A stretch of DNA of 64,000 bases from Campylobacter concisus (GTDB taxonomy: Bacteria; Campylobacterota; Campylobacteria; Campylobacterales; Campylobacteraceae), in contig NZ_CABPVS010000002.1 of NCBI RefSeq assembly GCF_902460845.1, positions 62,001 to 126,000 on the forward strand, in the 5' to 3' direction. Both the position numbers and the translations under genes were made by a program. Positions 9,200 to 17,852 of the stretch are shown here, in pieces; position 1 is the first letter of the stretch; every line of letters begins with the position of its first letter. A model generated the notes under the pieces. The model searched no databases. It saw nothing but the letters and a program-made list of their open reading frames with translations, and was not told the origin of the DNA.

Positions 9200-10402
9200 T
9201 TATTGATTCCACATTAGCGTTATTTGCTCTATCTTTGTTTCATCTGGTATATCGTTTAGGCTTGTTATCTCTTTGGCAAGTGGATTTTTTAGTGTGATTA
9301 ACATATCGTGGCTATCTATTTTTAGATAGATATTGTTTTTGTCACTACTAAATTTAGAGATAACGAGAGAATTTTTTATATCTTTGAAATTTGATTTAAG
9401 GCTGATATTTTCTGGAGTTTTAAACTCGTTTGAGTAAATCTCAATGCTTGTGATAATGCCATTTAGCAAGGTGTATTCAAAAATTCTTTCATTTTTGTTT
9501 GTTACGATGTAACTGCTTTCTTTTTTTGTGTTATCCCGTTTTATGTTTTTTGAGCCATAAATTTTTATCACATCTCTATTTGCTGATTCGTTTGTCAGCT
9601 CTGCAAAAAAGCCTTTGCCAAAGAGATTTTTTTGATCTTTATCTTTTTTATATCGTCCGCTTATGTGAGCATTTTTACAAATTTTGTCATTTGCTACTAG
9701 AAAAATTGCATTATTTATTCTGTGTATGCTTAGAGCAATGCCTTTTTCATCTAAAAGGTAAAAAATTCCTTTGTCGTAAAGTAGCTCAGAGCTAAACTCG
9801 CAAAGTGGCGAGCCATTTTTTAATGATGAATAAAAGCTTATTTTTGCACCATTTTTACTTGGTACGATTACGATATCTAAAAAACTATCTTTGTTTTTAA
9901 ATTTATAAAATTTAGCAAAAAAACTATCTTTGTAAGCTTTATTTACCGGCTCGAAATTATAAATTTGAGCTAGCACGCCAACTCGCTTATTTTTCTTGTC
10001 ATCAAGTTGAAGAAGTGAGTTTTTATTTGGCGCAAAGTAGCTAAGATTGCCATTTTCATCTTTTAAAATGATAGCACTATCATCAACATCAAATGTGCCA
10101 TTTTTTTCAACCAAGCTTACTTCTTTATCCATAGTAAGCATTGTTTTTGTGTAGGTTTTATCTTTATTTAGCGTAATGATAGTTTTTATGCCTTCGCAGT
10201 TTGGGCAAGGCAAAATAGTGTGAAAACTACTATAAATTGAGTTTGGAAGTATTAGCTTTTCTGGCTTTTTGGGTGTATTTGCCTGAACTAGCGGTTTGTC
10301 TTCTTTTGTTGCATTTTGTGTGCTTTGTTTTGGCTCTAAATTTTCATTTTTTGCGCAGCCAAGGATGAAAAATGAGATAAGTATGGCAAAAAGATATTTC
10401 AT
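9200..10402 (-). CDS. Large NlpE-like lipoprotein with CxxC motif
   Basis: A 400-residue lipoprotein with lipobox FILGC. At about residues 60-130 is an NlpE N-terminal-type beta region: SFHTILPCPNCEGIKTIITL, with a CPNC pair, then a TYTKTMLTMDK strand and a KNGTFDVDDSAIIL strand. The remaining 270 residues are predicted beta-rich and not recognised; they end TKIEQITLMWNQ. I start at ATG 10402 because AAGGAG lies 6 bases upstream; an in-frame TTG at 10408 would sit in the ribosome site. It follows a smaller homolog of the same domain. Confidence 0.8.
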   Translation of the reverse strand: MKYLFAILISFFILGCAKNENLEPKQSTQNATKEDKPLVQANTPKKPEKLILPNSIYSSFHTILPCPNCEGIKTIITLNKDKTYTKTMLTMDKEVSLVEKNGTFDVDDSAIILKDENGNLSYFAPNKNSLLQLDDKKNKRVGVLAQIYNFEPVNKAYKDSFFAKFYKFKNKDSFLDIVIVPSKNGAKISFYSSLKNGSPLCEFSSELLYDKGIFYLLDEKGIALSIHRINNAIFLVANDKICKNAHISGRYKKDKDQKNLFGKGFFAELTNESANRDVIKIYGSKNIKRDNTKKESSYIVTNKNERIFEYTLLNGIITSIEIYSNEFKTPENISLKSNFKDIKNSLVISKFSSDKNNIYLKIDSHDMLITLKNPLAKEITSLNDIPDETKIEQITLMWNQ

Positions 10403-10450
10403 TTGCAACTCCTTAAAAATTGCAAAATTATATCATTTTGCCTTTAAAAT

Positions 10451-10879
10451 TTATTTTACGCGTTTAAAGATGTATTTATCTTTTAGCTCGCCAGTGACCT
10501 CTTTTTGATCCATATCTAGCATTTTTAGGTTCTCGCCTTCTATCTTATAAAAGCTCTTTTCTTTATACTCATCAATCGTTGTTATCACGCCATTTTCGAT
10601 TGAGTATTTGCCTTTACTAACGGCTTTGTAGTTGTCTTTTGACTTATAGTCCATCACGCTTTCAAATGTACCATCTTTTTTTAATGTTAAGCGTGAATCA
10701 ATACCCATGCAACTAGCGCAAGGTAAAAATGCTTTATAAGTACCCTCGATGCTGTTAATTGGAGCTTCGCAGCTACTTTTTACTTCACATTTGCCTTGTG
10801 GGACGTTTGTGTTTTGGCTAGATGAGGCACAACCTGCCAAAAGTAGAGCCGCACTTAGTGCAAATATAAAATTTTTCAT
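10451..10879 (-). CDS. NlpE-family lipoprotein
   Basis: A 142-residue lipoprotein with signal peptide and lipobox LLLAGC. The mature part is a single NlpE N-terminal domain: EGTYKAFLPCASCMGIDSRLTL (CASC pair), then DGTFESVMDYK and KGKYSIENGVITT strands, ending YIFKRVK. NlpE in E. coli senses copper or surface stress and signals through Cpx (family knowledge); whether that applies here is open. AAGGA precedes the ATG. It is first in a three-gene minus-strand unit with a larger NlpE-like protein and an MFS carrier. Confidence 0.88.
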   Translation of the reverse strand: MKNFIFALSAALLLAGCASSSQNTNVPQGKCEVKSSCEAPINSIEGTYKAFLPCASCMGIDSRLTLKKDGTFESVMDYKSKDNYKAVSKGKYSIENGVITTIDEYKEKSFYKIEGENLKMLDMDQKEVTGELKDKYIFKRVK

Positions 10880-10914
10880 GCTAATCCTTTTTGAAAATAA
10901 AATTTAAAATGTAT

Positions 10915-10920
10915 TATAAT
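10915..10920 (+). promoter_or_regulatory. Candidate -10 box for SPFH/NfeD operon
   Basis: A perfect TATAAT lies 40 bases before the ATG of the SPFH gene in an AT-rich divergent region. Campylobacter sigma-70 promoters rely mainly on the -10 box, so no -35 match is needed. The GGAG ribosome site follows at about 10951. Confidence 0.55.
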
Positions 10921-10959
10921 ACTTAAGAAAATAACAAATTATAAATTAAAGGAGTAAAA

Positions 10960-11874
10960 ATGCAAATCGAAGCATTTGGCGTTTTAGTCGTAGTTCTGGT
11001 TATCTTTGCGTTCTTGTTTTTAAAGGCTGGTATCAAGATCGTCTCACAAGCTGATAATCTACTCATCGAGCGACTTGGTAAATTTCACAAAGTGCTTGAC
11101 GGTGGATTTCACATAATTATCCCATTTGTAGATCAAATAAGAGCGATAATCACCGTAAAAGAACAGCTTGTAGACATCACAAAACAGCAAGTCATCACAA
11201 AAGATAACGTAAACATAAGCGTCGATGGCATCGTCTTTTTAAAGGTATTTGATGCAAAAATGGCTGTTTATAACGTAGATAACTATAAGCGCGCCATAGC
11301 AAATTTAGCCATGACAACACTTCGTGGCGAAATAGGCGCGATGAATCTTGACGACACGCTAAGCTCACGTGACCGCCTAAATGCCGCACTTCAAGTGGCT
11401 CTTGGCGATGCAGCTGGCAACTGGGGCGTAAAGATCATGAGGGTTGAAATTTCTGAAATTTCTGTCCCGCTTGGCATCGAAGAGGCGATGAATATGCAGA
11501 TGAAAGCTGAGCGTGAAAAGCGCGCGATCGAACTAAAGGCCTTGGCTGAAAAAGAGGCACTAATACGCAACGCAGAGGCGCTAAAGCAAGAAAAAGTGCT
11601 TCAAGCAGAGGCGATAGAGCGTATGGCTGATGCGAAAAAATATGAGCAAATCGCCATCGCAACGGCTCAAAAAGAGGCTATGGATATGATAAATGATAGC
11701 ATGAGCAAAAACGCAAATGCGGCTGAATTTTTGCTTGCTCGTGACAGGGTTGGGGCATTTAGCGAGCTAGCTAAGAATAGCTCAAAAGATAAAATTTTAG
11801 TCCCTTACGAGGCGACTGAGCTAATTGGCTCGCTTAGCGTTTTAAAGAATTTCTTAGCTAAGGATAAGGCGTGA
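10960..11874 (+). CDS. SPFH/band 7 (stomatin-like, QmcA-type) membrane protein
   Basis: A 304-residue protein with one N-terminal membrane helix (about residues 5-25), then the SPFH domain: ADNLLIERLGKFHKVLDGGFHIIIPFVDQI, NVSIDGIVFLKV-type strands and RGEIGAMNLDDTLSSRD. An Ala/Glu/Lys-rich coiled coil follows (about 180-250: MQMKAEREKRAIELKALAEKEAL). Such proteins form oligomeric rings in membrane microdomains and modulate proteases or bilayer organisation (family knowledge). The stop overlaps the NfeD gene GTG, the usual partnership. Confidence 0.93.
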   Translation: MQIEAFGVLVVVLVIFAFLFLKAGIKIVSQADNLLIERLGKFHKVLDGGFHIIIPFVDQIRAIITVKEQLVDITKQQVITKDNVNISVDGIVFLKVFDAKMAVYNVDNYKRAIANLAMTTLRGEIGAMNLDDTLSSRDRLNAALQVALGDAAGNWGVKIMRVEISEISVPLGIEEAMNMQMKAEREKRAIELKALAEKEALIRNAEALKQEKVLQAEAIERMADAKKYEQIAIATAQKEAMDMINDSMSKNANAAEFLLARDRVGAFSELAKNSSKDKILVPYEATELIGSLSVLKNFLAKDKA

Positions 11875-12263
11875 TCAGCCCTTATATAATGATAGCTATT
11901 GGTGCACTCTTATGCGCACTTGAATTTACGCTTTTTTCATTTTATTTGCTATTTTTCGGACTGGCTTTTATTGTTGTTGGAGTAGTAAATTTTGGAGTTG
12001 CCTTTGAGTGGCCATATCAAATTTTAGGCGTCTCAGCACTTGCGCTTATCTTGCTTGTGCTTTTAAAAGCACCGCTAAAGAGCAAATTTATGTCTAGAAA
12101 AGAGAGCTTTAATGAGGAATTTTTAGACGAGGCCGGCGTTGGCGAGATCAGAGAAAATATGGTCTATTTTAAGGGTACGCTTTGGAAATATGACGGAAAT
12201 TTAGCTAACGGAGAGAAGGTGCGAGTTCTTGGCACCAAAGGCGACAAGGTGATAGTTGGGTAA
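11871..12263 (+). CDS. NfeD-family membrane protein
   Basis: A 130-residue short NfeD: two to three N-terminal membrane helices (about residues 5-70) and a C-terminal OB-fold-like domain (about 80-130) with GVGEIRENMVYFKGTLWKY and GEKVRVLGTKGDKVIV. It starts with GTG inside the SPFH gene's end (GTGA overlap). The SPFH-NfeD pairing is conserved across bacteria, with NfeD thought to stabilise or partner the SPFH ring. Confidence 0.92.
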   Translation: MISPYIMIAIGALLCALEFTLFSFYLLFFGLAFIVVGVVNFGVAFEWPYQILGVSALALILLVLLKAPLKSKFMSRKESFNEEFLDEAGVGEIRENMVYFKGTLWKYDGNLANGEKVRVLGTKGDKVIVG

Positions 12264-12284
12264 AAGTGCCAGTTGGCACTTTTA
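12261..12284. terminator. Bidirectional terminator after NfeD
   Basis: Perfect stem TAAAAGTGCC (12261-12270) / GGCACTTTTA (12275-12284) with loop AGTT. The nfeD TAA stop is part of the stem. A- and T-runs on both arms serve the convergent His-rich lipoprotein gene too. Confidence 0.85.
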
Positions 12285-12494
12285 TTAATGTTTATGCATC
12301 ATTTGGTGGTCATGTGCATGGCCGCCATTTTGCATGTCGCCGTGGTGTTCGCAACTTCCCTTATCTTTTGTCGCCATGTTTTGGTGGTGAGGGCAGCCAC
12401 ATTCTGCGTGTCCAGCTTCGTTTGGCTTTGGCTCATTTTTGGCACAACCAACTAAAAATAGGCCTACAACTGCGGCTAAAACTATCTTTTTCAT
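12285..12494 (-). CDS. Small His/Cys-rich metal-binding lipoprotein
   Basis: A 69-residue protein with signal peptide and lipobox LFLVGC. The mature ~53 residues contain 11 His, the cluster CGCPHH, a CEHH pair, and a C-terminal run HAHDHQMMHKH, which strongly suggests binding of Cu, Ni or Zn in the periplasm. GGAG lies just upstream of the ATG. No known family is recognised. Its start faces mqnC divergently. Inference: metal buffering or scavenging at the membrane surface. Confidence 0.82.
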   Translation of the reverse strand: MKKIVLAAVVGLFLVGCAKNEPKPNEAGHAECGCPHHQNMATKDKGSCEHHGDMQNGGHAHDHQMMHKH

Positions 12495-12624
12495 ATTTAC
12501 TCCTTCAAAAAGTTTCCTATTTTATCTTTTAAAAATTAAAATTTGGTAACTACATGATTTATCAGATTTAAAAGCATTTTTAGCTAAACTCTCGCCCAAA
12601 AATAAGCAAAATAAAAGGTTAAAT

Positions 12625-13671
12625 TTGAAAAGACTTAGTGTAAATGAGGCCATCGATCTTACAGAAAATGCACCGCTTTACGAGCTTGGCAAGATGGCAC
12701 TAGCTAGAAAAAAAGAGCTTCATCCAGAGGGCATTACGACCTTCATCGTAGATCGCAACATCAACTATACAAATGTCTGCTGGGTGGATTGTAAATTTTG
12801 CGCATTTTACCGCCATGCAAAAGAGGAAGACGCTTATGTGCTAAGTTTTGAAGAGATCGGCAAGAAGATCGAGGAGCTAATCGCCATTGGTGGCACTCAA
12901 ATTTTATTTCAAGGCGGCGTTCATCCAAAGCTAAAAATCGAGTGGTACGAGGAGCTTGTAAGCTACATCAGCAAACACTATCCAAGCATCACAATACATG
13001 GCTTTTCGGCAGTTGAGATCGACTACATCGCAAGAATTTCAAAAATTTCTACAAAAGAGGTCTTAAGACGCCTAAACGAAAAGGGCCTATACTCGATGCC
13101 AGGCGCTGGAGCAGAAATTTTAAGCGACCGAGTGCGTGACATCATTGCGCCAAAAAAATGTGACACTGCAGACTGGCTTCGCATACACAAAGAGGCACAC
13201 GAGCTTGGCATGAAAACGACTGCCACGATGATGTTTGGTACGGTTGAGAGCACTCGTGAGATCGTGGAGCACTGGGAGCACATCAGAAATTTACAAGATG
13301 AGACGGCTGGATTTAGGGCATTTATACTTTGGAGCTTTCAAGGGCTAAATACAAAGCTCATGCAAGAATTTCCAGAGATCAAAAAGCAAAGCTCAAACGT
13401 CTATCTAAGGCTTCTTGCCGTTTCAAGGCTCTTTTTGGATAACTTTAAAAATATCCAAAGCAGCTGGGTCACACAGGGCAGCTACGTTGGTCAGCTCGCA
13501 CTTCTTTTTGGCGCAAACGACCTTGGTAGCACAATGATGGAAGAAAACGTCGTAAAAGCCGCAGGAGCGAGCTTTAGGATGAATCAAGATCAGATGATCG
13601 AGCTTATAAAAGATGTCGGAGAAATTCCAGCTAAGCGCAACACAAACTATGATATTTTGGAGAAATTTTAG
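12625..13671 (+). CDS. mqnC: MqnC, cyclic dehypoxanthinyl futalosine synthase (radical SAM)
   Basis: Radical SAM enzyme that cyclises dehypoxanthinyl futalosine, a step of the futalosine route to menaquinone. It has 348 residues, with the radical SAM cluster CWVDCKFC (Cys52, Cys56, Cys59), then ILFQGGVHPKLKIEWYEEL, HGFSAVEIDYIA, GLYSMPGAGAEIL and TTATMMFGTVES. It starts at TTG (12625) behind AAAGG. The M16 gene follows with no gap. Campylobacter lack the classical men pathway, consistent with this gene. Confidence 0.95.
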   Translation: MKRLSVNEAIDLTENAPLYELGKMALARKKELHPEGITTFIVDRNINYTNVCWVDCKFCAFYRHAKEEDAYVLSFEEIGKKIEELIAIGGTQILFQGGVHPKLKIEWYEELVSYISKHYPSITIHGFSAVEIDYIARISKISTKEVLRRLNEKGLYSMPGAGAEILSDRVRDIIAPKKCDTADWLRIHKEAHELGMKTTATMMFGTVESTREIVEHWEHIRNLQDETAGFRAFILWSFQGLNTKLMQEFPEIKKQSSNVYLRLLAVSRLFLDNFKNIQSSWVTQGSYVGQLALLFGANDLGSTMMEENVVKAAGASFRMNQDQMIELIKDVGEIPAKRNTNYDILEKF

Positions 13672-14901
13672 ATGAAAATTTTAGATATCAATGTAAAAAA
13701 TGTAAAAATCCCAGTCGTTTTTGAAAGCTCAAAAGCGATGCCAGTAGTGAGCCTCAGACTTGTTTTCAAAGCAGCTGGTAGCTCTCAAAATGGCAAGCTC
13801 GCAGGCCTTGCAAGACTAAGCACAAATTTACTAAACGAAGGCGATATGAAGCTAGGCTCAGCTAAATTCGCTAAAGAGCTTGAAGTAAGAGCGATCAGCC
13901 TAAATGCAAGCTGTGGCTTTGAGACATTTTGCATCGATCTAAACTGCCTAAAAGAGCACTTTGCCTTTGCATGCGGTAAGCTAAAAGAGCTTATAAGCGC
14001 TCCAAATTTAACAGAAGAAATTCTAAATAGGTGTAAAACTGTCACACTTGGCGAGATCGCAGCAAATGAAAACGACTTTGACTACGTGGCAAGGCAGGGG
14101 CTTTTTGAGCTTTTATACCCAAAAAGCGTGCTTGCTCAGCCAAGTATCGGCACTAAAAAGAGCATAAAAGCTATCACGCTTGAAGATGTGAGGAAATTTT
14201 TAAACGAGCATTTAGACCTTTCAAATTTGCTTTGCGTGCTAGGTGGCGACATCAACGAGAAGCAGGCAAAAGAGCTTGCTAGCGTTCTAGAGATCCTAAA
14301 GCCTGGCAAGGTGCGAAAACTAGAGCGCTTTATCCCAAGTGATAAGTGCGAAAACAGTGAGATTATCAGACAAAGCGAGCAGGCCTACATCTACTTTGGC
14401 GCGCCATTTAACGTAAGACCTGAGGAGAAATACAAGGCCGCAGTGGCGACATTTATCTTGGGTGAGGGTGGCTTTGGCTCGAGGCTCATGGAGGAGATCC
14501 GCGTGAAAAGAGGGCTTGCATATAGCGCCTACGCTAGAAATTTGCTAAATCTCTCTTACAGCCAGCTATACGGCTACATGCAGACAAAAAATGAAAAAAA
14601 AGATGAGGCTATCGCTGTTATAAAAGAGGAAATTTTAAAATTTAGTAAAAAAGGCGTTAGCAATGCCGAGCTTGAGCAGGCAAAGAAATTCTTACTTGGT
14701 TCGTTACCTCTTAGGCTAGAGACGCTATTTAAACGCCTTGATATCGCACAAAGCGAGTTTTATGAGCACGGCGAGCTTGGGGCATTTTTGAAGGATCTGG
14801 ATAAAATTTCAGCCCTTTCGCTAAGCGAGCTAAACAGCTTCATAAAAGCCCACGCAGAGATCAATCAGCTAAGTTTTTGCGTTTTAAAAAATGAAATTTG
14901 A
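13672..14901 (+). CDS. M16B peptidase-like protein lacking the zinc motif
   Basis: A 409-residue insulinase-fold protein with two M16 halves. The first half has GKLAGLARLSTNLLNEGD where active enzymes carry HxxEH, so zinc ligands are missing. The second half keeps EIRVKRGLAYSAYAR, the Arg/Tyr pair that helps position substrate in heteromeric M16B enzymes. No signal peptide is obvious. It may be the non-catalytic partner of an HxxEH subunit encoded elsewhere, or a chaperone-like protein. It sits directly between mqnC and recG, overlapping recG by 11 bases. Confidence 0.87.
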   Translation: MKILDINVKNVKIPVVFESSKAMPVVSLRLVFKAAGSSQNGKLAGLARLSTNLLNEGDMKLGSAKFAKELEVRAISLNASCGFETFCIDLNCLKEHFAFACGKLKELISAPNLTEEILNRCKTVTLGEIAANENDFDYVARQGLFELLYPKSVLAQPSIGTKKSIKAITLEDVRKFLNEHLDLSNLLCVLGGDINEKQAKELASVLEILKPGKVRKLERFIPSDKCENSEIIRQSEQAYIYFGAPFNVRPEEKYKAAVATFILGEGGFGSRLMEEIRVKRGLAYSAYARNLLNLSYSQLYGYMQTKNEKKDEAIAVIKEEILKFSKKGVSNAELEQAKKFLLGSLPLRLETLFKRLDIAQSEFYEHGELGAFLKDLDKISALSLSELNSFIKAHAEINQLSFCVLKNEI

Positions 14902-16708
14902 AGCAAGCGACAGGACAAAACTTCTAAAAATAGGCGTGCTTAGCCTACTTGACCTTGCTCTAGTGTTGCCAAAGGGCTTTGAGGATACGACGATCGCTAA
15001 GAGCCCAAGAGAGGGGCAGGTCTGCATAAATGTAAAGATCACCTCGCTCGCCTCGCGCCCTAGCATGCTAACGGCGCTTGCCTTTTGCGAGCAGTGGCAA
15101 AGTAGCGTAAAGATCGTCATTTTTAACGCAAAGTCCTGGCACTACGGCGCTTTTAAGGTCGGCAAAGAGATGGCGATATATGGGCTTTGCTCCTATGCCT
15201 TTGGCTCGTGGCAGATCGTAAATCCAAAAATCACCACAAAAATAGGCCAGATCGTGCCTAAATTTAAGACCGAGTTAAAAGATGATGAAGTCAAAAAACT
15301 TGTTTTAAAATATATAAATTTAAAAAATTTATTAGCTGAGGGCTTAAGTGAGCGAGAGGCTAAATTTCTAGCTGATTTGCAGCGGCTAGACGAGCAAAGC
15401 GTGCAAATTTTATACCGCCTAAAAAATGACAATGAGGGCGTGCATATTTTAAAATTTGTAGAAATTTTTAACTACATAAAAAAGCTAAGTGCGAAAAAAA
15501 CCTACTTTAAAAGCCCAAAAATCAAGCTTCTTGATATAAGCTCTTGGCTTAAGAGCTTGCCATTTACGCCGACAAATGACCAGCTAAACGCAGTAAATGA
15601 CATCAGAGACGACCTTAGTGCTGTGCAGGCAAAAAGGCGCGTCATAATGGGCGATGTGGGAAGCGGCAAGACGCTAGTGATCCTAGCAGCTGCTCTTAGC
15701 GTCTATCCGCAAAGTGCCATTTTGATGGCGCCAACAAGCATCTTAAGCGAGCAAATTTATAATGAAGCAAAGAGGCTACTGCCGCCTTTTATGAAGGTCA
15801 TACTCGTGCGAAGCGGGGAGAAAAAGATAGACTTTAGCGGGGTAAATTTGATCGTTGGCACGCATGCGCTGCTCTTTCACGAGCTGCCAAATTCGCCACT
15901 TGTCATGGTCGATGAGCAGCACCGCTTTGGTTCAAATCAGCGCAAAAAGATAGAAGAGCTCGCCTCAAACGAGAATGAGCGGGCAAATTTTGTACAGTTT
16001 TCAGCCACGCCGATACCAAGGACGCTAAGCCTCATTCAGTCTGAGATTGTAAATTTTAGCTTTTTAAAGCAGATGCCATTTAAGAAAAATATAACGAGCC
16101 AAATTTTAGGCGCTAGCGAGTTTGGCTTTTTGCTCGCTCACATCAAAAAACAGCTTGCGGGCGGCTTTCAAATAGCCATCATCTATCCGCTAGTTGAGAG
16201 CAGTGAGAGCTCAAACTACCAAAGCCTAAATGAGGCACATGGTTTTTGGCTAAAGAATTTCAAAAATGTCTTCGTCACGCACGGCAAAGATAAAGAAAAA
16301 GAGGAAATTTTAAGGCGATTTAGAGAAGAGGGCGAAATTTTGCTTTCAACCACTGTTGTTGAGGTCGGAATTTCGCTACCAAGGCTAAATACGATAGTGA
16401 TCGTAGGGGCTGAGCGGCTAGGGCTTGCCACGCTTCATCAGCTGCGTGGTAGAGTAGGGCGAAATGGCGGCGATGGATACTGTTTTTTGTTTACCAAGCT
16501 AAAAGAGACGCCTGCTAGGTTAAAAGAATTTTGTGCAACAAATGACGGCTTTAAGGTGGCCGAGCTTGATCTGAAAAACCGCCAAAGCGGTGACATACTA
16601 AACGGCTTTGTACAGCATGGAGCGACATTTAACTTCTATGACTACGAGGATGATATCACACAGGATGCAAAGGCTAGAGTGGCGGCGCTTGCTAAAAATA
16701 ACGCCTAG
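14891..16708 (+). CDS. recG: ATP-dependent DNA helicase RecG
   Basis: Remodels stalled forks and Holliday junctions. The protein has 605 residues; E. coli RecG has about 690, and a shorter wedge/N-terminal region is usual in Epsilonproteobacteria. Visible motifs: GDVGSGKT (Walker A), MAPTSILSEQIYNEA (Ia), MVDEQHRFGSNQR (DExH-type box II), FSATPIPRTLSL (III), STTVVEVGISLP (V) and HQLRGRVGRN (VI), then LKNRQSGDILN. The ATG at 14891 lies inside the end of the M16 gene. Confidence 0.96.
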   Translation: MKFEASDRTKLLKIGVLSLLDLALVLPKGFEDTTIAKSPREGQVCINVKITSLASRPSMLTALAFCEQWQSSVKIVIFNAKSWHYGAFKVGKEMAIYGLCSYAFGSWQIVNPKITTKIGQIVPKFKTELKDDEVKKLVLKYINLKNLLAEGLSEREAKFLADLQRLDEQSVQILYRLKNDNEGVHILKFVEIFNYIKKLSAKKTYFKSPKIKLLDISSWLKSLPFTPTNDQLNAVNDIRDDLSAVQAKRRVIMGDVGSGKTLVILAAALSVYPQSAILMAPTSILSEQIYNEAKRLLPPFMKVILVRSGEKKIDFSGVNLIVGTHALLFHELPNSPLVMVDEQHRFGSNQRKKIEELASNENERANFVQFSATPIPRTLSLIQSEIVNFSFLKQMPFKKNITSQILGASEFGFLLAHIKKQLAGGFQIAIIYPLVESSESSNYQSLNEAHGFWLKNFKNVFVTHGKDKEKEEILRRFREEGEILLSTTVVEVGISLPRLNTIVIVGAERLGLATLHQLRGRVGRNGGDGYCFLFTKLKETPARLKEFCATNDGFKVAELDLKNRQSGDILNGFVQHGATFNFYDYEDDITQDAKARVAALAKNNA

Positions 16709-16784
16709 TTGCTTTCAGTTTAACTTAAATTTTTGATTTTATTTTGTTAGCTTTAAATTTTTAGTAGAGTAAATTTTAATAAAA

Positions 16785-16991
16785 CTATTTTTCTACTCTA
16801 CGTTCTTTGCATATATTCTCGCATGGTATGCCGTCATGGTCGCGGTCAAAGCCACTGCGTCCACAGTTTCTTAGATAGTGATATGCTTCTTCACAGCTCT
16901 TTATCTCTTTGCAGTAGCGTTTAGAGCAATCAAATTTATTAGCCGCATTTGCTATCAATACAAAAAATAAAATCAAAACTAACTTTTTCAT
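16785..16991 (-). CDS. Small secreted excalibur-domain protein
   Basis: A 68-residue protein with signal peptide (MKKLVLILFFVLIANA) and one excalibur domain: CSKRYCKEIKSCEEAYHYLRNCG, then DRDHDGIPCENIC, an EF-hand-like calcium loop with conserved Cys. An in-frame ATG at 17048 is rejected, because GGAG lies just before the ATG at 16991 and a signal peptide starts there. Function is unknown; related domains occur in cell-surface proteins and next to nucleases. Confidence 0.85.
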   Translation of the reverse strand: MKKLVLILFFVLIANAANKFDCSKRYCKEIKSCEEAYHYLRNCGRSGFDRDHDGIPCENICKERRVEK

Positions 16992-17039
16992 TTTTACTCC
17001 AAAGGCGGTATGTGTGAAATAACAAAAAAGTACAAAAAG

Positions 17040-17071
17040 TGCTTTCAAAAGGATAAATTCTTTTGAAAGCA
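17040..17071 (-). terminator. Strong terminator after FecBCD-type importer operon
   Basis: Perfect 12-bp stem TGCTTTCAAAAG (17040-17051) / CTTTTGAAAGCA (17060-17071) with an 8-base loop. Read on the minus strand it is followed by CTTTTTG and CTTTTTTG, a T-rich tail. It separates the importer from the excalibur gene. Confidence 0.88.
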
Positions 17072-17078
17072 GATAAAT

Positions 17079-17852
17079 TTAAAGCGGATATGTCAAGCAG
17101 CACTCTCTTTGGACTTTGTCGATGTAACTGACATTTAGATCGAGTCCATAAAGTTTACTTAAATTTTCACTTTTAATGATCTCGCTGACTGAGCCAAACT
17201 CAACATTTCCATCACCTTTTACAAGTGCGACATATCCGCCAAGAAGCACAGCAAAGTCAGGGTTGTGAGTGGTTAGCACGACCGAGTAGCCAAGCTCTTT
17301 TAGCCACTTGACGGTGCGTAGGAATTTATACTGGTTGCCAAAGTCAAGCGCGCTCGTTGGCTCGTCAAATATAATCATCTTTGGTTGCGCAGCCATCGCA
17401 CGAGCGATCATGCACATCTGCTTTTGACCACCGCTCATCTGTGTAATAAAACGCTCTTCAAGATATTCGATCTCAAGCTTTTTAGTATAAATTTTAGCGA
17501 TCTCCTCGTCCTCTTTACTGGGTCTTGCAAAGATACCAAGGTGTGCTGCACGACCCATCGTGATAAACTCAAGCCCTGTGTAGTCATACTCGGTAACCTC
17601 GCTTTGAGCGACATACGCCATGATCTTAGCGCGCTCTTTGTTGCTTAGGCTATCAACGTTTTTGCCATCAAGGAAAATCTCTCCAGAAACTGGCTTTAGC
17701 GAGCCGCTTATTAAGCCCAAAGTTGTTGATTTGCCAGCTCCGTTTCGACCAAGTATGGTTAAAATTTCCCCAGCGCCTATCTTTAAATTTACATTTTCTA
17801 GTTTGCCAGCTCCATTTGGGTAGCTAAAGTTTAAATTTTTAACTTCAAGCAT
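17079..17852 (-). CDS. FecE-type ABC transporter ATP-binding protein
   Basis: ATPase of an iron/siderophore/haem/B12-class importer. Motifs: GRNGAGKST (Walker A), YVAQSEV (Q-loop), QMSGGQKQMCMIARAMA (signature), MIIFDEPTSALD (Walker B) and TTHNPDFA (switch His). I start at the ATG at 17852, which overlaps the permease stop (TGATG); an upstream GTG at 17855 would add one residue. The C-terminus contains a CC pair, an unremarked oddity. Third gene of the binding protein-permease-ATPase unit. Confidence 0.94.
   Translation of the reverse strand: MLEVKNLNFSYPNGAGKLENVNLKIGAGEILTILGRNGAGKSTTLGLISGSLKPVSGEIFLDGKNVDSLSNKERAKIMAYVAQSEVTEYDYTGLEFITMGRAAHLGIFARPSKEDEEIAKIYTKKLEIEYLEERFITQMSGGQKQMCMIARAMAAQPKMIIFDEPTSALDFGNQYKFLRTVKWLKELGYSVVLTTHNPDFAVLLGGYVALVKGDGNVEFGSVSEIIKSENLSKLYGLDLNVSYIDKVQRECCLTYPL

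Noticed and set aside
12266..12532. Plus-strand ORFs over the His-rich lipoprotein
   Set aside because: They are antisense shadows; the minus-strand gene has a signal peptide, lipobox and ribosome site.
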